Positions 33,345 through 45,095 of a DNA stretch of 64,000 bases are shown in pieces. Position 1 is the stretch's first letter. Every line of letters begins with the position of its first letter. The translations under genes and the position numbers were made by a program. The DNA lies in the NCBI GenBank assembly GCA_024663395.1, contig JANFAH010000012.1:1240001-1304000 (forward strand), read 5' to 3'. This stretch comes from Pisolithus tinctorius. Lineage: Eukaryota; Basidiomycota; Agaricomycetes; Boletales; Pisolithaceae. The notes beneath the pieces were generated by a model. The model did no database searches and was not told the DNA's origin. It saw nothing but the letters and a program-made list of their open reading frames with translations.

Positions 33345-35590
33345 CTTGCTGTGGTATGCTCAACACATACTTGAGAACCACCTGAATCAATCAGCCATAT
33401 TTACCATGTAAGCATTGCTATCCAATTCCTGACCAAGAGTTGAATCAGGTTCATTTATCAAGTTGACTGGTTGCAACTTCTGCTAATTAGTATCCCAGAC
33501 TCTGCAGATGCTCAGAGTTGGTATCTCCTTTGGTGAGCATATATAGTAAACATACCTTACAAAGCTTATCAGCAGACTGTCTTCCACAACAGCAGGAACC
33601 CCACCTTCTGGTGCTCCATTGGCATCCTTTATTTCCAAATCAACCAGTTCTGCAATGCACTGGATGCATACTCACACACCATCTGAATCAACCCATACAT
33701 CTCTGAGGTGTGTCATGTCATCTCATATTAACTACATTTGCTAAAGAATGCCCAAGCGACTGGTGGTCAGCTTCCTGCTGCCCCTGGTCTGCAAGACATT
33801 CACCTGAATGCCTATGCTAACCCATCTACACTTCCACCTGGCTTGAGTGGCCCTCCACTCCTCCTTCAGTTGACTTCCACCTGCCCCCTACTTAGGTCTG
33901 ACTCTAGAGGTCTGGGAAATAACAATAGCCTTCATTTTCCCCTGCCTCCTGTGCCTGTTAGCCATGCCTCTCCTCCATTCAAGGGTCCTCTCCCTCCTGT
34001 TTCCATTGATGAATTGTGGCATCCCCCCTCTCACACCTTGCTTTCCCCCATGGACATTCATTGCCCCCATCACCATGACTTCTCTGGCCCTTCCTGGGAT
34101 AGTGTTGGTCATGGCCCCACTGGTCACCCATGTCTCTTGCTGCACCACCCCATCCCACAACAGCAGCTCCTGACAGAAGAACTGCAATCTTCTGCCAACC
34201 AGGATCTTGCACAGCACTCAGAGTACTTCAACTGCCCACTATGTGTCCCTTTGGGATCCATGTCACCTGCTCCCCATCCTAATTGTCCATGCTCTCCTGT
34301 CTCCACCTTCCTGGCCTACCCTCCTCTGAGTCATCAGCCAATCAGGCCAGCTCAGCTGAGTATTCTGGCTTCCCAGCATATGCCACCTTTGTATCCACAT
34401 GAGCTACATGCAGCAGATCACAATATGGCCTGTGATCTCCACAGTCCTCACCCAGAGCACTATCATGACTGGGAGGATCACAATTACTGTGGATGTTCTG
34501 AATATCCAAGTCACCCTTCACAGCAACTTTACTATGCCTCCCACTCCCCAGAACCTCACTGTGCCCTGAGCCCCATGGAGATGTCACCTCACTCTGTGCA
34601 TCACCCACAGCCTCATCAGGACTCAAAGCCCCCTGGTGGCCTGCCCCATCAACCCCTGGGTCCTCCTGGAAGCAGGCACTGGCATGATGATCCCACCAGA
34701 TTCAACATGCACAAACATCCAGTGGAGTGAGATGTGGAGTCAAGAAGGCACTCAAGTTTGGTTGTCAATTCACCAGAGGCAGTACCCCACATTCCACTTC
34801 ATACAAACATTCACATGTCTATGTCTCTGGAGCCATCATCAGCTGACTTGAAGAGAAGGAGGAAACAGCTGCAACCAATGAAGGACAAGGATTCAGACAT
34901 GCAAAGCATCAGTAGGTCAATCCCTAGTGATGTCCCAAAGGGGAAGAAGTGTCAATGTTGGGCCAAGGATGACTCTGCCTGTTCAGATTCAAACAGGTTA
35001 CCCACTAATCTACCTGCATCATTCAAGGTTGCCATATTCTCAGTGAAGGATGGACAGGACACAGCAAGTTTGAGCAGTTCTGGAAATAATTTGCTACAGC
35101 CATTGCCAACTAGTGCCACCCCATGCCTGCCATCCCAAGTGGTAGATGAGGATTATGATGAGGGCATTGCTGATGTGTTGGTTAACCTGTTCCAGACCCA
35201 TCCTGCCAAGCAGTTGGCTTCTGCGCATGACAACTACAATGCAATGATGCACTTGCTGACACTGTCTAATGCAAGCCACCACACCATCAGTTCACCATGC
35301 AATGCTGCTCCCCATCATCAATCTACCTCATCTTTCAATGGTCCTTCACCTGTTCATCTGAAGTGTCATCCCTCAAGTGACTGCTCAGTCCCATGACAGA
35401 GGAAACAGACAGTAAGCACTCTCAAGTCAAGAGTGTGAAGCAAGGTAGCAGTTCATCTTCTGAACAGCACACCCCCATTCCATCTAACTCATCTTGCTCC
35501 TTCCACATGCTGCCTGCATCACACTTGTGCAATTCTCATCTGCATAACAAGAGCTGCTTGAACACTTCTGAGACAATGGTTTTCTTTTGA
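33345..35590 (+). pseudogene. Captured fragment of a CYC8/SSN6-type corepressor gene, CpG-decayed
   Basis: CYC8/SSN6 is the TPR partner of Tup1 in general transcriptional repression. One frame (33417 to 35396) holds AIQFLTKS, DAQSWYLL, AYQQTVFHNSRNPTFWCSIG, LYFQINQFCNALDAY and INPYISEV, clear TPR-repeat sequence of this family. A His/Pro/Ser-rich tail follows (KNAQATGGQLPAAPG), with VDEDYDEGIADVLVNLFQ near the end. Stops are TGA (for example 34728-34730) plus one TAA, with a frameshift near 35395. Upstream TPRs are missing and about 38 codons are deleted before KNAQATGG. Intron-like sequence between AIQFLTKS and DAQSWYLL is retained, so this is a DNA-level copy. It starts within a few bases of the Plavaka stop, suggesting capture by that element. 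Confidence 0.75.
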
Positions 35591-35730
35591 TGGATGCATG
35601 CATTTCAACTGTGGTAGGCACAGGTTAAAGGTGGTGACTCAGTGAGCAAGTGCTTGCAGACAGCACTCAAGAGGCATTAGAACAACCACATGGCTGACCA
35701 TCTGGGATGTGAACTTGAGAAGCAGTTAGG

Positions 35731-35748
35731 TGTTAGGTAGTATATGTC
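35731..35748 (-). repeat. Copia 3' LTR, distal piece (split by insertion)
   Basis: TGTTAGGTAGTATATGTC continues at 40391 after removal of the inserted element and one ATATGTC copy. Together they form a ~500-bp LTR running TGTTAGG...TTGACA. The flanking TTAGG may be target duplication; the opposite LTR was not found. Confidence 0.6.
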
Positions 35749-35954
35749 CACTTCAGTCACCCCCCCCCCCCAGGGGACCTATTAGGTTCATATATTCTTA
35801 TAGATGTATCCACCTAAGAGGTGTTGACCACCTGGGTATTCCCAGCAACTGCTGGAGATTTGCCAGGCCCTGGAGATTCTCCAGAGCAAGGTGTCAGACA
35901 TGGACTTTCTCCAGGATTATTACATCTATAACAGAGTGCCTGGGGTCCAAATGG

Positions 35955-36215
35955 GGCTTTCCCCAGTGGGTTAATAGACCTATTTCTCTGGGCATCCTGG
36001 GGGATTCCACAGCCTAAATGGGCCTGTTCCCAGGTCATCATGGGGGTTTCCCCAGTGTAAATGGACCTGTTCCCTGGGCATCCTGGGGATTTCCCCAGCC
36101 CAAATGTACCTGCTCCCTGGGCATCCTGGGGATTTACCCAGCACAAATGGACCTGTTCCCAGGGCATTGTGGGGGTTTCCCCAGCCTAAACTGAGCTATT
36201 CCCAGAGGATCATCT
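35955..36215. repeat. 43-bp repeats, left arm
   Basis: About six units of the same hairpin-forming repeat as at 12720-13620, in reverse orientation (CATCCTGGGGATTTCCCCAG type). Mirror of 39925-40165. Confidence 0.85.
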
Positions 36216-36749
36216 GAGCCACCCAATAGACCACTGTAAGAGTTGTCCAACATGGGATGCTCTTTAAATCATATAAACACTTCCAAGTTTGGCATTGATC
36301 AGTGAATGTATTCAATGTCCTTCATTGCCACATGGCTGCAGTATTTATTGTGGAGAAGGACTACACAGTGGCTTGGAATGCTGTCCCCCAGCCTAAATAG
36401 ACCTGTTCCCAGGGAATCCTGAGAGTTTCCCCAGCCCAAACAGACTTATTCCAAGAGGATCATGGGAACCCCCCCATTTCAAATAGACCACCATAACAGC
36501 ATGAAGGAGCAATCAAAGGGATTTGGAGTGTCCATGCTGCTGACAGGGGTGTGTCATGTCAAGTACCTATTCCATGGAATCTGATCTGAGCACTCTATAC
36601 AATATGTAAAATAGCATGGCCATAGACCACTGAGGAAAGACTGGTGACATCTGATGGAGTGAGTAGTATTTACTTGGTCATGGTAATTGCCCAGGCACAG
36701 ACATGCAGAATCTCCAACCACATATTTGGTTGTGGAGGGAATTATACTG

Positions 36750-36990
36750 GGGATTCACCAGGCAGTGCTAGGGATTCTCCCACACACTCTGGGAATTCTC
36801 CAAGGAATGCTGGGGAATCTCCAGGCCATGCTGGGGATTCCCCAGCTCACTCTGGGGATTCTCCAGGCAATGTTGGGGAATCTCCAACCCACTTTGGGGA
36901 ATCTCCAGGCCATGCTGGGGATTCTCCAACTCACTCTGGGGATTCTCCAGGCAATGCTGGGAATTCTCCAACCCACCCTGGGGAATCATC
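36750..36990. repeat. 21-bp repeats, left arm
   Basis: About eleven units of TCTCCAGGCAATGCTGGGGAT type, the reverse complement of the array at 38838-39405 but shorter. Confidence 0.88.
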
Positions 36991-37310
36991 ACAATCACAT
37001 GACTGAATCCTCTCTGGGAACTGGATCACATGATCACTGGTTGGACTCAACATGTGATCATTAGGATCATGTGACTGACCACTGTTGTGATCTGAGGCAC
37101 ACAGTCACATGACTAACCAGCACATGATGATTCCTCTGGCCCCTTCATGACCAGTTCTCACATGACTCCAGATCACAGGACTGGGATAGGTACATGTCAT
37201 GTGATCTCATTGGCAGTACATTTGGAGGACTTCATGTCATGTGACATTTATGTAATCGATACACAGGACCTATTTGTCACGTGATCTTCTGTCATGTGAC
37301 TTCTGCACTC
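36990..37310. promoter_or_regulatory. Cluster of E-box-like palindromes TCACGTGA and its CpG-decayed forms
   Basis: Nine exact copies of TCACATGA or TCATGTGA, plus one TCACGTGA near 37277, lie in about 320 bp, with further partial matches. TCACGTGA is a classical bHLH (Cbf1/Pho4-type) site. Each variant is what one C-to-T change on either strand of its central CpG would give. May be a regulatory array or a transposase-binding array. Confidence 0.55.
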
Positions 37311-38837
37311 TGACTCATCCCTACACTTTTCACAGTCAACTGTAGTCAAAAGTGCAAACTACCAAAGTGTAGCATAGCCTACACTATGCAGCACTACAAA
37401 CTACTACAACTAGTACTAGTATGTGTTGCTACTACAGGGAGTGATAATGGAGTGATGTCATCACAATGAAAGTTGTAACCCCTGATTGTGCAATCATGAC
37501 AGTATGCCTATCTTATCAGAAAGTGGAAAATTGCATGAGAAAAACACAAAACACTTGTGATCAGCACTATGCTAGGAGAAATCAATGGCCAGCCTGGAGT
37601 CCCCAGGCATGGTGCTGGAGAAAAAACAGGTTTGCTCAAAGTGGGTGCCTATGCCACTGCTGCCTATGCCTTCAACCATCTTCCTAATTAGGAAGTCATG
37701 CTGTGAAGTCTTTTTATCTATGTTAGAGAGCAATAGTACTACTATTCTAGAGCATGAAAACCACTCATTTATTCCACATATCTAATCTAGTCACTCCTTG
37801 CTGGTTCTTCTTTATAAATGCCTTGACACAAGACAGCTGATGGCCCTCAAATTCCAACTGTATCTTGGAGTACAGTGACAATTTGGCAACTTGTTTCTGA
37901 AATTGAGAAGCCACCCAATCTAAAGGTTCTCCTTGGCATCAAGGAAAATTCCAATGATGTAATTACATCTTTCATATGAGGGAGGATAGCTAACTTGACC
38001 TGCAGAGAAAAACTGGGGACTACAAGGTTGCTGTCTATCAGGCCATTGCATAGACTCTTATACCAGAGGTTGCCAATGTCTTCTGGCATACTGCTGGTGA
38101 TCATATCAAGAAGATTGAGTGGTGAGCATTTTCACAAATGGCTGTGTCTTGCTGACTTGATTTCCACTAGGTTGAAGGCCTGCTATGTCAAGCTTGCTGC
38201 CAAGCTCAAGCAGACTGGTGGTGAAGTCAAGGATGGGGAAGATCCTGACACTGAGGAGAACCTTGATGTCTTCATGGATTTTTACATCCCTGCCAAGGGC
38301 CCAGATGAGAATACTCCAGAGTTAGCCTGCAATGTTTTTGGTGAGTGATTATTTGTTGATTTTTTTTTTCACAGAAGAATATATAGAAATTTTTAGAGAG
38401 TCTTACAAAGCAGTGGAAATTGTTTCCCAACTGTCACTGAATTTGGGCCACTCACACAAATATCAACCCCCTTGCAATGACCACAGCTGTTAGCCCTAGT
38501 GGACACAGAGTCACTTGGATGCAGCCAGTGTTAGATGAAAATATTGACCCCATCCTCATGGTGCAGTCACAACCAGTGGCAGTAGGCTCAAAGCACTCTG
38601 GTGATCCTGACACTGTGCACAGCACCCCCACTCCCACCCCTCTTCACAACTTTCTGCAGCTCACTGACATTCAAAGAAGTGATGCATGCAATATCCTCCA
38701 GGGAGGCACTATATGGCACATTTGGGATGAAATGGAAGTTAGCACAAGCTCAAACAATCTAGAGGAAATAGGGAGTTACAGCATCTGACCAGTGGCACAA
38801 GTAACACAAAGATACATCAGTGTCTATCCCCAGGACA
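37311..38837 (+). other. Centre of the long-inverted-repeat element, unrecognised
   Basis: The only coding-like stretch is 38170-38340 (LKACYVKLAAKLKQTGG, DVFMDFYIPAKGPDENTPEL), followed by a GTGAGT donor and a TTTTTTTTTTCACAG acceptor (38340-38373). It looks like a fragment of a spliced gene, but I do not recognise the family. The rest has short frames only. CpG is nearly absent. Confidence 0.35.
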
Positions 38838-39405
38838 TAACAGAGTGGGTGGGAAAATCCCCAGCATTGACTGGAGAATCCACATAGTGGCTTGGAGAAT
38901 TGGAGAATCCCCAGAGTGGGTGGGAGAATCCCCAGAATTGCCTGGTGATTCCCCAGAGTGGGATGGAGATTCCCCAACATTGCCTGGAGAATCCCCAGAG
39001 TGAGTTGGAGAATCCCCAGCATTGCCTGGAGATTCCCCAGACTGAGTTGGAGAATCCCCAGCATGGCCTGGAGAATCCACCACATTGCCTGGAGAATCCC
39101 CAGAGTGAGTTGGAGAATCCCCAGAGTGGGTGGGAGAATCTCCAGCATTGCCTGGTGATTCCCTAGGGTGGGTTGGGGAATCCCCAGCATTTCCTGGAGA
39201 ATCCCCAAGGTGGGCTGGAGAATCCCCAGAATTGCCTGGTGATTCCACAGCATTGCCTGGAGAATCCCCAGGGTGGGCTGGAGAATCCCTGGAATTGCCT
39301 GGTGATTCCCCAGGGTGGGTTTGAGAATCCCCAGCATTGCCTGGAGAATCCCCAGAGTGGGTGGGAGGATCCCTAGCACTGCCTGGTGAATCCCCAGTAT
39401 AACTC
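38838..39405. repeat. 21-bp repeats, right arm
   Basis: About 26 units of GAGAATCCCCAGCATTGCCTG and GAGAATCCCCAGAGTGGGTTG types, orientation as at 11726-12380. Long spurious ORFs arise in several frames. Confidence 0.9.
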
Positions 39406-39924
39406 CCTCCACAACCAAATATGTGGTTGGAGACTCTGCATGTCTGTGCCTGGGCAATTACCATGACCAAGTAAATACTACTCCTCCATCAGATGTCACC
39501 AGTCTTTCCTCAGTGGTCTATGGCCATGCTATTTTACATATTGTATAGAGTGCTCAGATCAGATTCCATGGAATAGGTACTTGACATGACACACCCCTGT
39601 CAGCAGCATGGACACTCCAAATCCCTTTGATTGCTCCTTCATGCTGTTATGGTGGTCTATTTGAAATGGGGGGGTTCCCATGATCCTCTTGGAATAAGTC
39701 TGTTTGGGCTGGGGAAACTCTCAGGATTCCCTGGGAACAGGTCTATTTAGGCTGGGGGACAGCATTCCAAGCCACTGTGTAGTCCTTCTCCACAATAAAT
39801 ACTGCAGCCATGTGGCAATGAAGGACATTGAATACATTCACTGATCAATGCCAAACTTGGAAGTGTTTATATGATTTAAAGAGCATCCCATGTTGGACAA
39901 CTCTTACAGTGGTCTATTGGGTGG

Positions 39925-40165
39925 CTCAGATGATCCTCTGGGAATAGCTCAGTTTAGGCTGGGGAAACCCCCACAATGCCCTGGGAACAGGTCCATTTGT
40001 GCTGGGTAAATCCCCAGGATGCCCAGGGAGCAGGTACATTTGGGCTGGGGAAATCCCCAGGATGCCCAGGGAACAGGTCCATTTACACTGGGGAAACCCC
40101 CATGATGACCTGGGAACAGGCCCATTTAGGCTGTGGAATCCCCCAGGATGCCCAGAGAAATAGGT
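39925..40165. repeat. 43-bp repeats, right arm
   Basis: Mirror copy of 35955-36215, about six units with the CTGGGGAAATCCCCAG palindromic core. Confidence 0.85.
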
Positions 40166-40390
40166 CTATTAACCCACTGGGGAAAGCCCCATTTGGACCC
40201 CAGGCACTCTGTTATAGATGTAATAATCCTGGAGAAAGTCCATGTCTGACACCTTGCTCTGGAGAATCTCCAGGGCCTGGCAAATCTCCAGCAGTTGCTG
40301 GGAATACCCAGATGGTCAACACCTCTTAGGTGGATACATCTATAAGAATATATGAACCTAATCCTGGGGGGCAGGGGGGGGACTGAAGTG

Positions 40391-40874
40391 ATATGTCACT
40401 AGTGATCCTTATATGACTCAAGTACTAAATGAACAGAGACTCCTGTATATATGGTATATGGTGTGGAATAACACTTTCTTTACTACTACTACTACTACTA
40501 CTACTACTATCTTGACTAGTTTGACTTTCAAACTTTTTGAGAAATACTATTTTGACTATTTTGACTAATCTAAACTAATGAAGGTATGAGTCTAAGTGCT
40601 CAAAGTAGTCACTATATTAGTACCTAATGGAGGTATGAGTCTTTACACTATGTCAGTACCAAGTAAGTGAATGGAAGTATAGCTATGCTCACCTCAGTGC
40701 TCAAAGTAGTCACTGATGTGGAAAATAATGGTGCAGAAAAGTTATAGTACCATAGTTAGTAAGTGGATTGACATCAGAATTTAATTCTGAAGGTCAGGGG
40801 GAAATTCTGAGCCCTCTGGGTGAAACTCTGAAGATGCTACCATAATTCTGGAACACATTCTTGACACTCCCCCT
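40391..40874 (-). repeat. Copia 3' LTR, main piece
   Basis: Read on the minus strand the LTR starts TGTCAAGAATG right after the polypurine tract TTGAGGGGGAG (40875-40885). It includes a (TAG)n run (about 40480-40509) and a duplicated GTGACTACTTTGAGCACT block. It rejoins 35731-35748. Confidence 0.65.
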
Positions 40875-40885
40875 CAATCAGAATG

Positions 40886-41272
40886 AAATCTGAGTGCAGA
40901 TGCAAAATGTTTCACCATGATGCTTGGTAAAGGTTTGGTAAGGGTATCAGCAACCATGTCATCAGTAGGACAATAAATTAAATGAAAGGAATGATTTTCC
41001 ACAGGGAAACAAATGAAATGGTATCATATGTCAATGTGCTTGGTGTGAGTGTGATAGCTGCCATCTTTGGTAAGTGCAATGGCACATTGGCTGTCAGAAT
41101 ACCACAGGATAGGGTATTTGAGTGGTTGGAAAACTTCCCTGATGAGTTGTCAAAGCCATAAGCCCTCTTTGGCTGCATGAGTTGCTGTGATGTAATCTGC
41201 TTCTGTGATTGAGAGTGTAATGAGTTCTTGTTTCTGCAAAGCCCAACTGATGGCTCCTCCATCCAGTAGATA
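40886..41272 (-). pseudogene. Copia pol, RNase H end, decayed
   Basis: Minus-strand copia RNase H: LLDGGAISWALQKQELITLS at the insertion edge, TEADYITATHAAKEGLWL, then YSDSQCAIALTKDGSYHTHT and HIDI, followed by TADILTK-like remnants. A stop and frame breaks are present. Continues from 42547 once the fold-back element is removed. Confidence 0.85.
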
Positions 41273-42544
41273 CAGTGGCTCAAAAAAGTGTCCCAATGTT
41301 GGGTGATTTTGGAAAGAGTTGAAATTTATGAGAGAGCCAACAGGAATTAGCTCAAACTCCTGCAGGACCAAAAGTAGTACTAATTGTTTCCTTGACAACA
41401 AGGGCTTGCTTATGTAATTTGGTTGACATGGCACCAAGATATAACCATTTTAAAATGACATGTCATTGGGACACTTTTTTGAGCATGATGTTGTCAGTCA
41501 TTATTTAGTAAATAATATAAAGATTTGACAACTTCTGAGGGATTTTGTGCTTCAACCCTGACTGATTATGTAATGTACATAATCCTGAGCCATGAAAATG
41601 GCTTGGGTCCCACTCAGCTAACCCTACTTCACCATGAAATGCATTTTTGCCTCTGCTAGAGCAAATATTCATCTTCTTTCTGAATCTGGCCCTTCTGCTC
41701 ATCAAATATCCTCTACAACTGGTCAGGGGAGCTCTACTGTGGCCAGGGTCATCAAAGAGTTCCAGCTAGATTAAGGAAAACCTCAAACTAGGACATCCTT
41801 ACCAACCTTCTTCTCCTGGCAGAGGAGAATAGTCTCTAGTATGACCTCTGGAAGAGCTGAAAATGCTGTCCAGGCTGCCCATATAATGTGTGTGGCCCTT
41901 TCCTTTCCTGTCACTTCCCAAACTGTTTTCAGTGTGCTCAATTCTGCATCCCTGAAGGTGATTGTCCAGAGGTCATACTAGAGACTATTCTCCTCTGCCA
42001 GGAGAAGAAGGTTGGTAAGGATGTCCTAGTTTGAGGTTTTCCTTAATCTAGCTGGAACTCTTTGATGACCCTGGCCACAGTAGAGCTCCCCTGACCAGTT
42101 GTAGAGGATATTTGATGAGCAGAAAGGCCAGATTCAGAAAGAAGATGAATATTTGCTCTAGCAGAGGCAAAAATGCATTTCATGGTGAAGTAGGGTTAGC
42201 TGAGTGGGACCCAAGCCATTTTCATGGCTCAGGATTATGTACATTACATAATCAGTCAGGGTTGAAGCACAAAATCCCTCAGAAGTTGTCAAATCTTTAT
42301 ATTATTTACTAAATAATGACTGACAACATCATGCTCAAAAAAGTGTCCCAATGACATGTCATTTTAAAATGGTTATATCTTGGTGCCATGTCAACCAAAT
42401 TACATAAGCAAGCCCTTGTAGTCAAGGCAACAATTAGTACTACTTTTGGTCCTGCAGGAGTTTGAACTAATTCCTGTTGGCTCTCTCATAAATTTCAACT
42501 CTTTTCAAAATCACCCAACATTGGGACACTTTTTTGAGCCACTG
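41273..42544. mobile_element. Tc1-derived fold-back element
   Basis: 1272 bp with CAGTGGCTCAAAAAAGTGTC termini and TA duplication (41271-41272, 42545-42546). Arms of ~575 bp are mirror images around a ~122-bp loop (41848-41969). Read from the left arm through the loop is the N-terminal half of a Tc1 transposase (STVARVIKEFQ, RRIVSSMTSGRAENAVQAAH), so the element is an inverted duplication of a Tc1 5' half. No catalytic domain, hence non-autonomous. Inserted in the copia RNase H region. Confidence 0.85.
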
Positions 42545-42546
42545 TA

Positions 42547-43648
42547 TGCATATCCACTGATAGCCTGTTGATGCTCCTGCAAACCTCCATCTGCATCAAT
42601 ATAGCCCTTGAGGATTCATTCTGTATTTCCAAATGTCAAAGCAAGCACTTTTGTGCCCAAGATATACATGTAGATTCATTTTATGGCTTCCCAGTGAGTC
42701 ATATTGGGTGTGTTATTGAACTGCATGACTAGAGACAGCAAATGCAATGTTGGGGTGCATTCCAACAGCAAGGTGCATGAGGGAGCCTACAGCAGCATGG
42801 TAGGGTATGTTTTTCATCTGTGCAGCTTCTTCAGCTGACTGTGGAATTTCTCTGCAAGAGAGTTTTATTCTGGGGCCCATTGGAATTGTGGCAGGCTTGC
42901 AGTCAGTGAGGTTGTATTTCATCAGAATGGCCCCAATGTAGGACTGCTGGGACAATGATATGGTGTGGGCTTGTCTATTCCATGTCACCTTCATCCCAAG
43001 TAGCCAACTGATGGGCCCTAGGTTGGAGATTTTAAAATGAGTGCTGATCTCCTGTTTAAATGAGCCAATTAATGATGGGGAACTGCCTGTCACAGTGCAG
43101 TTGTCAACATGGCTGGCAAGAATATGAGTTTCAGATCCAATGTGACCATGGAATATGCCCCAGTCTGCATGTGCTCTGGTAAGTCTGAGATCTGCAAGGG
43201 TAGCACATAGCTTCTCATACCACCAAAGTGTGCCTTGTTTTGAGCCATATAGTGTCACATTTAGCTTCCTGACTGGGCAGGAAAAATTCCACCCTACAGC
43301 ATAGCCCTCAGGGAGCTCCATGTAGATGTCATCACCATCTCCAAGTTTGCCATTTAGGAATGCTGAGTGAAAATTGAAGACATTGATGTCCCAGTTGTTG
43401 CATGCAGTGATTGCAAGTATGGTGTGAAGTGATGTGAGTCTTGCAATGGGAGCATAGGTTTTGTCATAGTCAATGCCCTGTATCTGAGAGTAGCCCTTAG
43501 CAACTAGGCAGGCCTTGTACTTCTCAATTTCTCCTGCAGCATTCTGTTTGATCTTAAAGACCCATTTGCATCCCACAACATTTGCACCTTTTGGGCACTC
43601 AACAACATCCCAGGTGTGTGCTTCCTCTAGGCTCATTAATTCTGCATT
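42547..43648 (-). pseudogene. Copia pol, reverse transcriptase region, decayed
   Basis: Opens at 43636 with EEAHTWDVVECPKGANVVG and CKWVFKIKQNAAGEIEKYKA, then YDKTYAPIARLTSLHTILAI, DINVFNFHSAFLNGKL, LYGSKQGTLWWYEKL, catalytic region HVDNCTVTGSS (43094-43126) and LGPISWLLGMKV. The second catalytic Asp of HVDD is Asn. The frame stays open to 42713, then breaks in the region linking to RNase H. The 5' side is cut by the Tc1 element at 43651, beyond which I find no copia integrase. Confidence 0.9.
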
Positions 43649-43650
43649 TA

Positions 43651-45093
43651 CAGTGGCTCAAAAAACTGTCTGCATGTTTGCATGTTTTACACTAGTTATG
43701 ACTAAATGCAATAACCTCTAACCCTAGCCCTAAACCATGAGTGTATGAAATAAAGTACTTACTCTGGGATTTCTATGGGTCCAAGAATTAAGTGATTTGG
43801 ATAGGAATTGATAGAATAGCAACCATTTGAATGTGACATGTCATGCAGACAGTTTTTGACTTTATAAAAATCCAACTATCTAGTACTTGGTATGAGCTCC
43901 TTTGGCCTTGATAACTGCTTCAACCCTTCTAGGCATGCTTTCTATCCATTTTTGACACTCTTCCACACAAATCTTCCCCCACTGCACTACCACCCTTTCC
44001 CATAATTGATGAACTCCTGTAGGAGCACTCTCATAACCTGAGAGAGATCTTTTGAGGTGATTCCAAGTGTGTTCAATTGGTTTGAGGTCTGGAGATTGTG
44101 CAGGCCAGTCTAGAAGCTTGATAGCCTGCTCTTCAAACCATTCTGGGCTCTTCTAGAGGTATGCTTGGGGTCATTATATTGTTGAAAGATAATGTCATCT
44201 TCTGGAATTCCAGATTCCTCCATGCTTTGAAGCAACCCTTCCTGCAAAATGGTCACATACTGTTCAGCATCCATGCTTCCCTCAACCTCACTCAAGACCC
44301 CAACACCATTCCACCCTATACATCCCCAAACCATGAGTGAACCTCCTCCAAACTTGACTGTACCTTTGACCTCTCTGGAAATAAGCCCTTCACCCTTCTT
44401 TTTCCACACATACTCTTGTCCATCTGACCCAATCCTGTTGATTTTGGTCTCATCTGACCGACTATCAACAATAGAGTTGATGAAATGAGTGGCTTGAACA
44501 ACATTTTTGGCCTTGCCAGTAAGGATTTGCTGAACAATAGCTCTCTTGTTGGTAGAGGAAAGCTTGGAAGGGCAACCACCATGAAGCCTAGACCTCTCTG
44601 GTTGGATTTCCTGAAGAACCTGGGAAACTGTAGACTTCCCTAGACCAGTCTGTGAGGCAATCTTCCTAGTGGACAGGCCAAGAGAGGCAAGAGAGATGAT
44701 GTTTTGTCTTTGAGAGATGGAAATGGACTTCATGGTGATGATGAGAAAATGAGCAGAGGGTGGTGGGGTTTATACATGTTGGATCATACTCATTACATAA
44801 AGGTAACATAATAGAACCCTTGATGGATGTATGTAACAATATAACAGCATGCCAGGGTCAATATATATAATCAAAACTTTAAGTCAAAAAACTGTCTGCA
44901 TGACATGTCATTTTCAAATGGCTGCTATTCTATCAATTCCTATCCAAATCACTTGATTCATGGACCAATAGAAAGCCAAGAGTAAGTACCTTACTCTATA
45001 CACTCATGGTTTAGGGCTAGGGTTAGGGGTTATTGCATTTAGTCATAACTAATGTAAAACATACAAACATACAGACAGTTTTTTGAGTGACTG
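43651..45093 (-). mobile_element. Tc1-family DNA transposon
   Basis: 1443 bp with ~66-bp inverted ends (left CAGTGGCTCAAAAAACTGTC, right with GTCACT variant), flanked by TA at 43649-43650 and 45094-45095. The ends share the terminal motif of the fold-back elements at 14198 and 41273, so this is their likely parental type. Confidence 0.92.
43880..44733 (-). pseudogene. Tc1 transposase, internally deleted and frameshifted
   Basis: Starts MKSISISQRQ, with a helix-turn-helix (LGLSTRKIASQTGLGKSTVS) and second DNA-binding part (GCPSKLSSTNKRAIVQQIL). A deletion of roughly 70 codons joins FINSIVD directly to SRSDETKINRIGSDG, the first catalytic Asp region. The second Asp is in NDPKHTS. A one-base loss near 44140 shifts the frame before SPDLKPIEHTWNHLK, which carries the catalytic Glu. 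Ends at TAG 43880-43882. Not functional. Confidence 0.9.
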
Positions 45094-45095
45094 TA

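Larger units (their letters stand above)
35749..40390. mobile_element. Long-inverted-repeat DNA element, non-autonomous, 4642 bp
   Basis: Begins CACTTCAGTCACCCC and ends in the matching GACTGAAGTG, flanked by a 7-bp duplication ATATGTC (35742-35748 and 40391-40397) inside a copia LTR. Arms of 1.2-1.5 kb are mirror images with nearly identical sequence: terminal C/G run, ~200-bp segment, 43-bp repeats, ~400-bp segment, 21-bp repeats. Arms differ mainly in repeat number. The ~1.8-kb centre encodes no recognisable transposase, so it would need help in trans. A diverged right arm lies behind the KDZ gene at 11710-13845. I cannot assign a superfamily. Confidence 0.85.

Noticed and set aside
33888..34626. 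Minus-strand ORFs of 60-109 codons
   Set aside because: Antisense of the CYC8-type tail; low-complexity shadow frames.
40480..40509. ACT trinucleotide run as a gene-like Thr or Tyr repeat
   Set aside because: Simple microsatellite inside the copia LTR; no frame around it.
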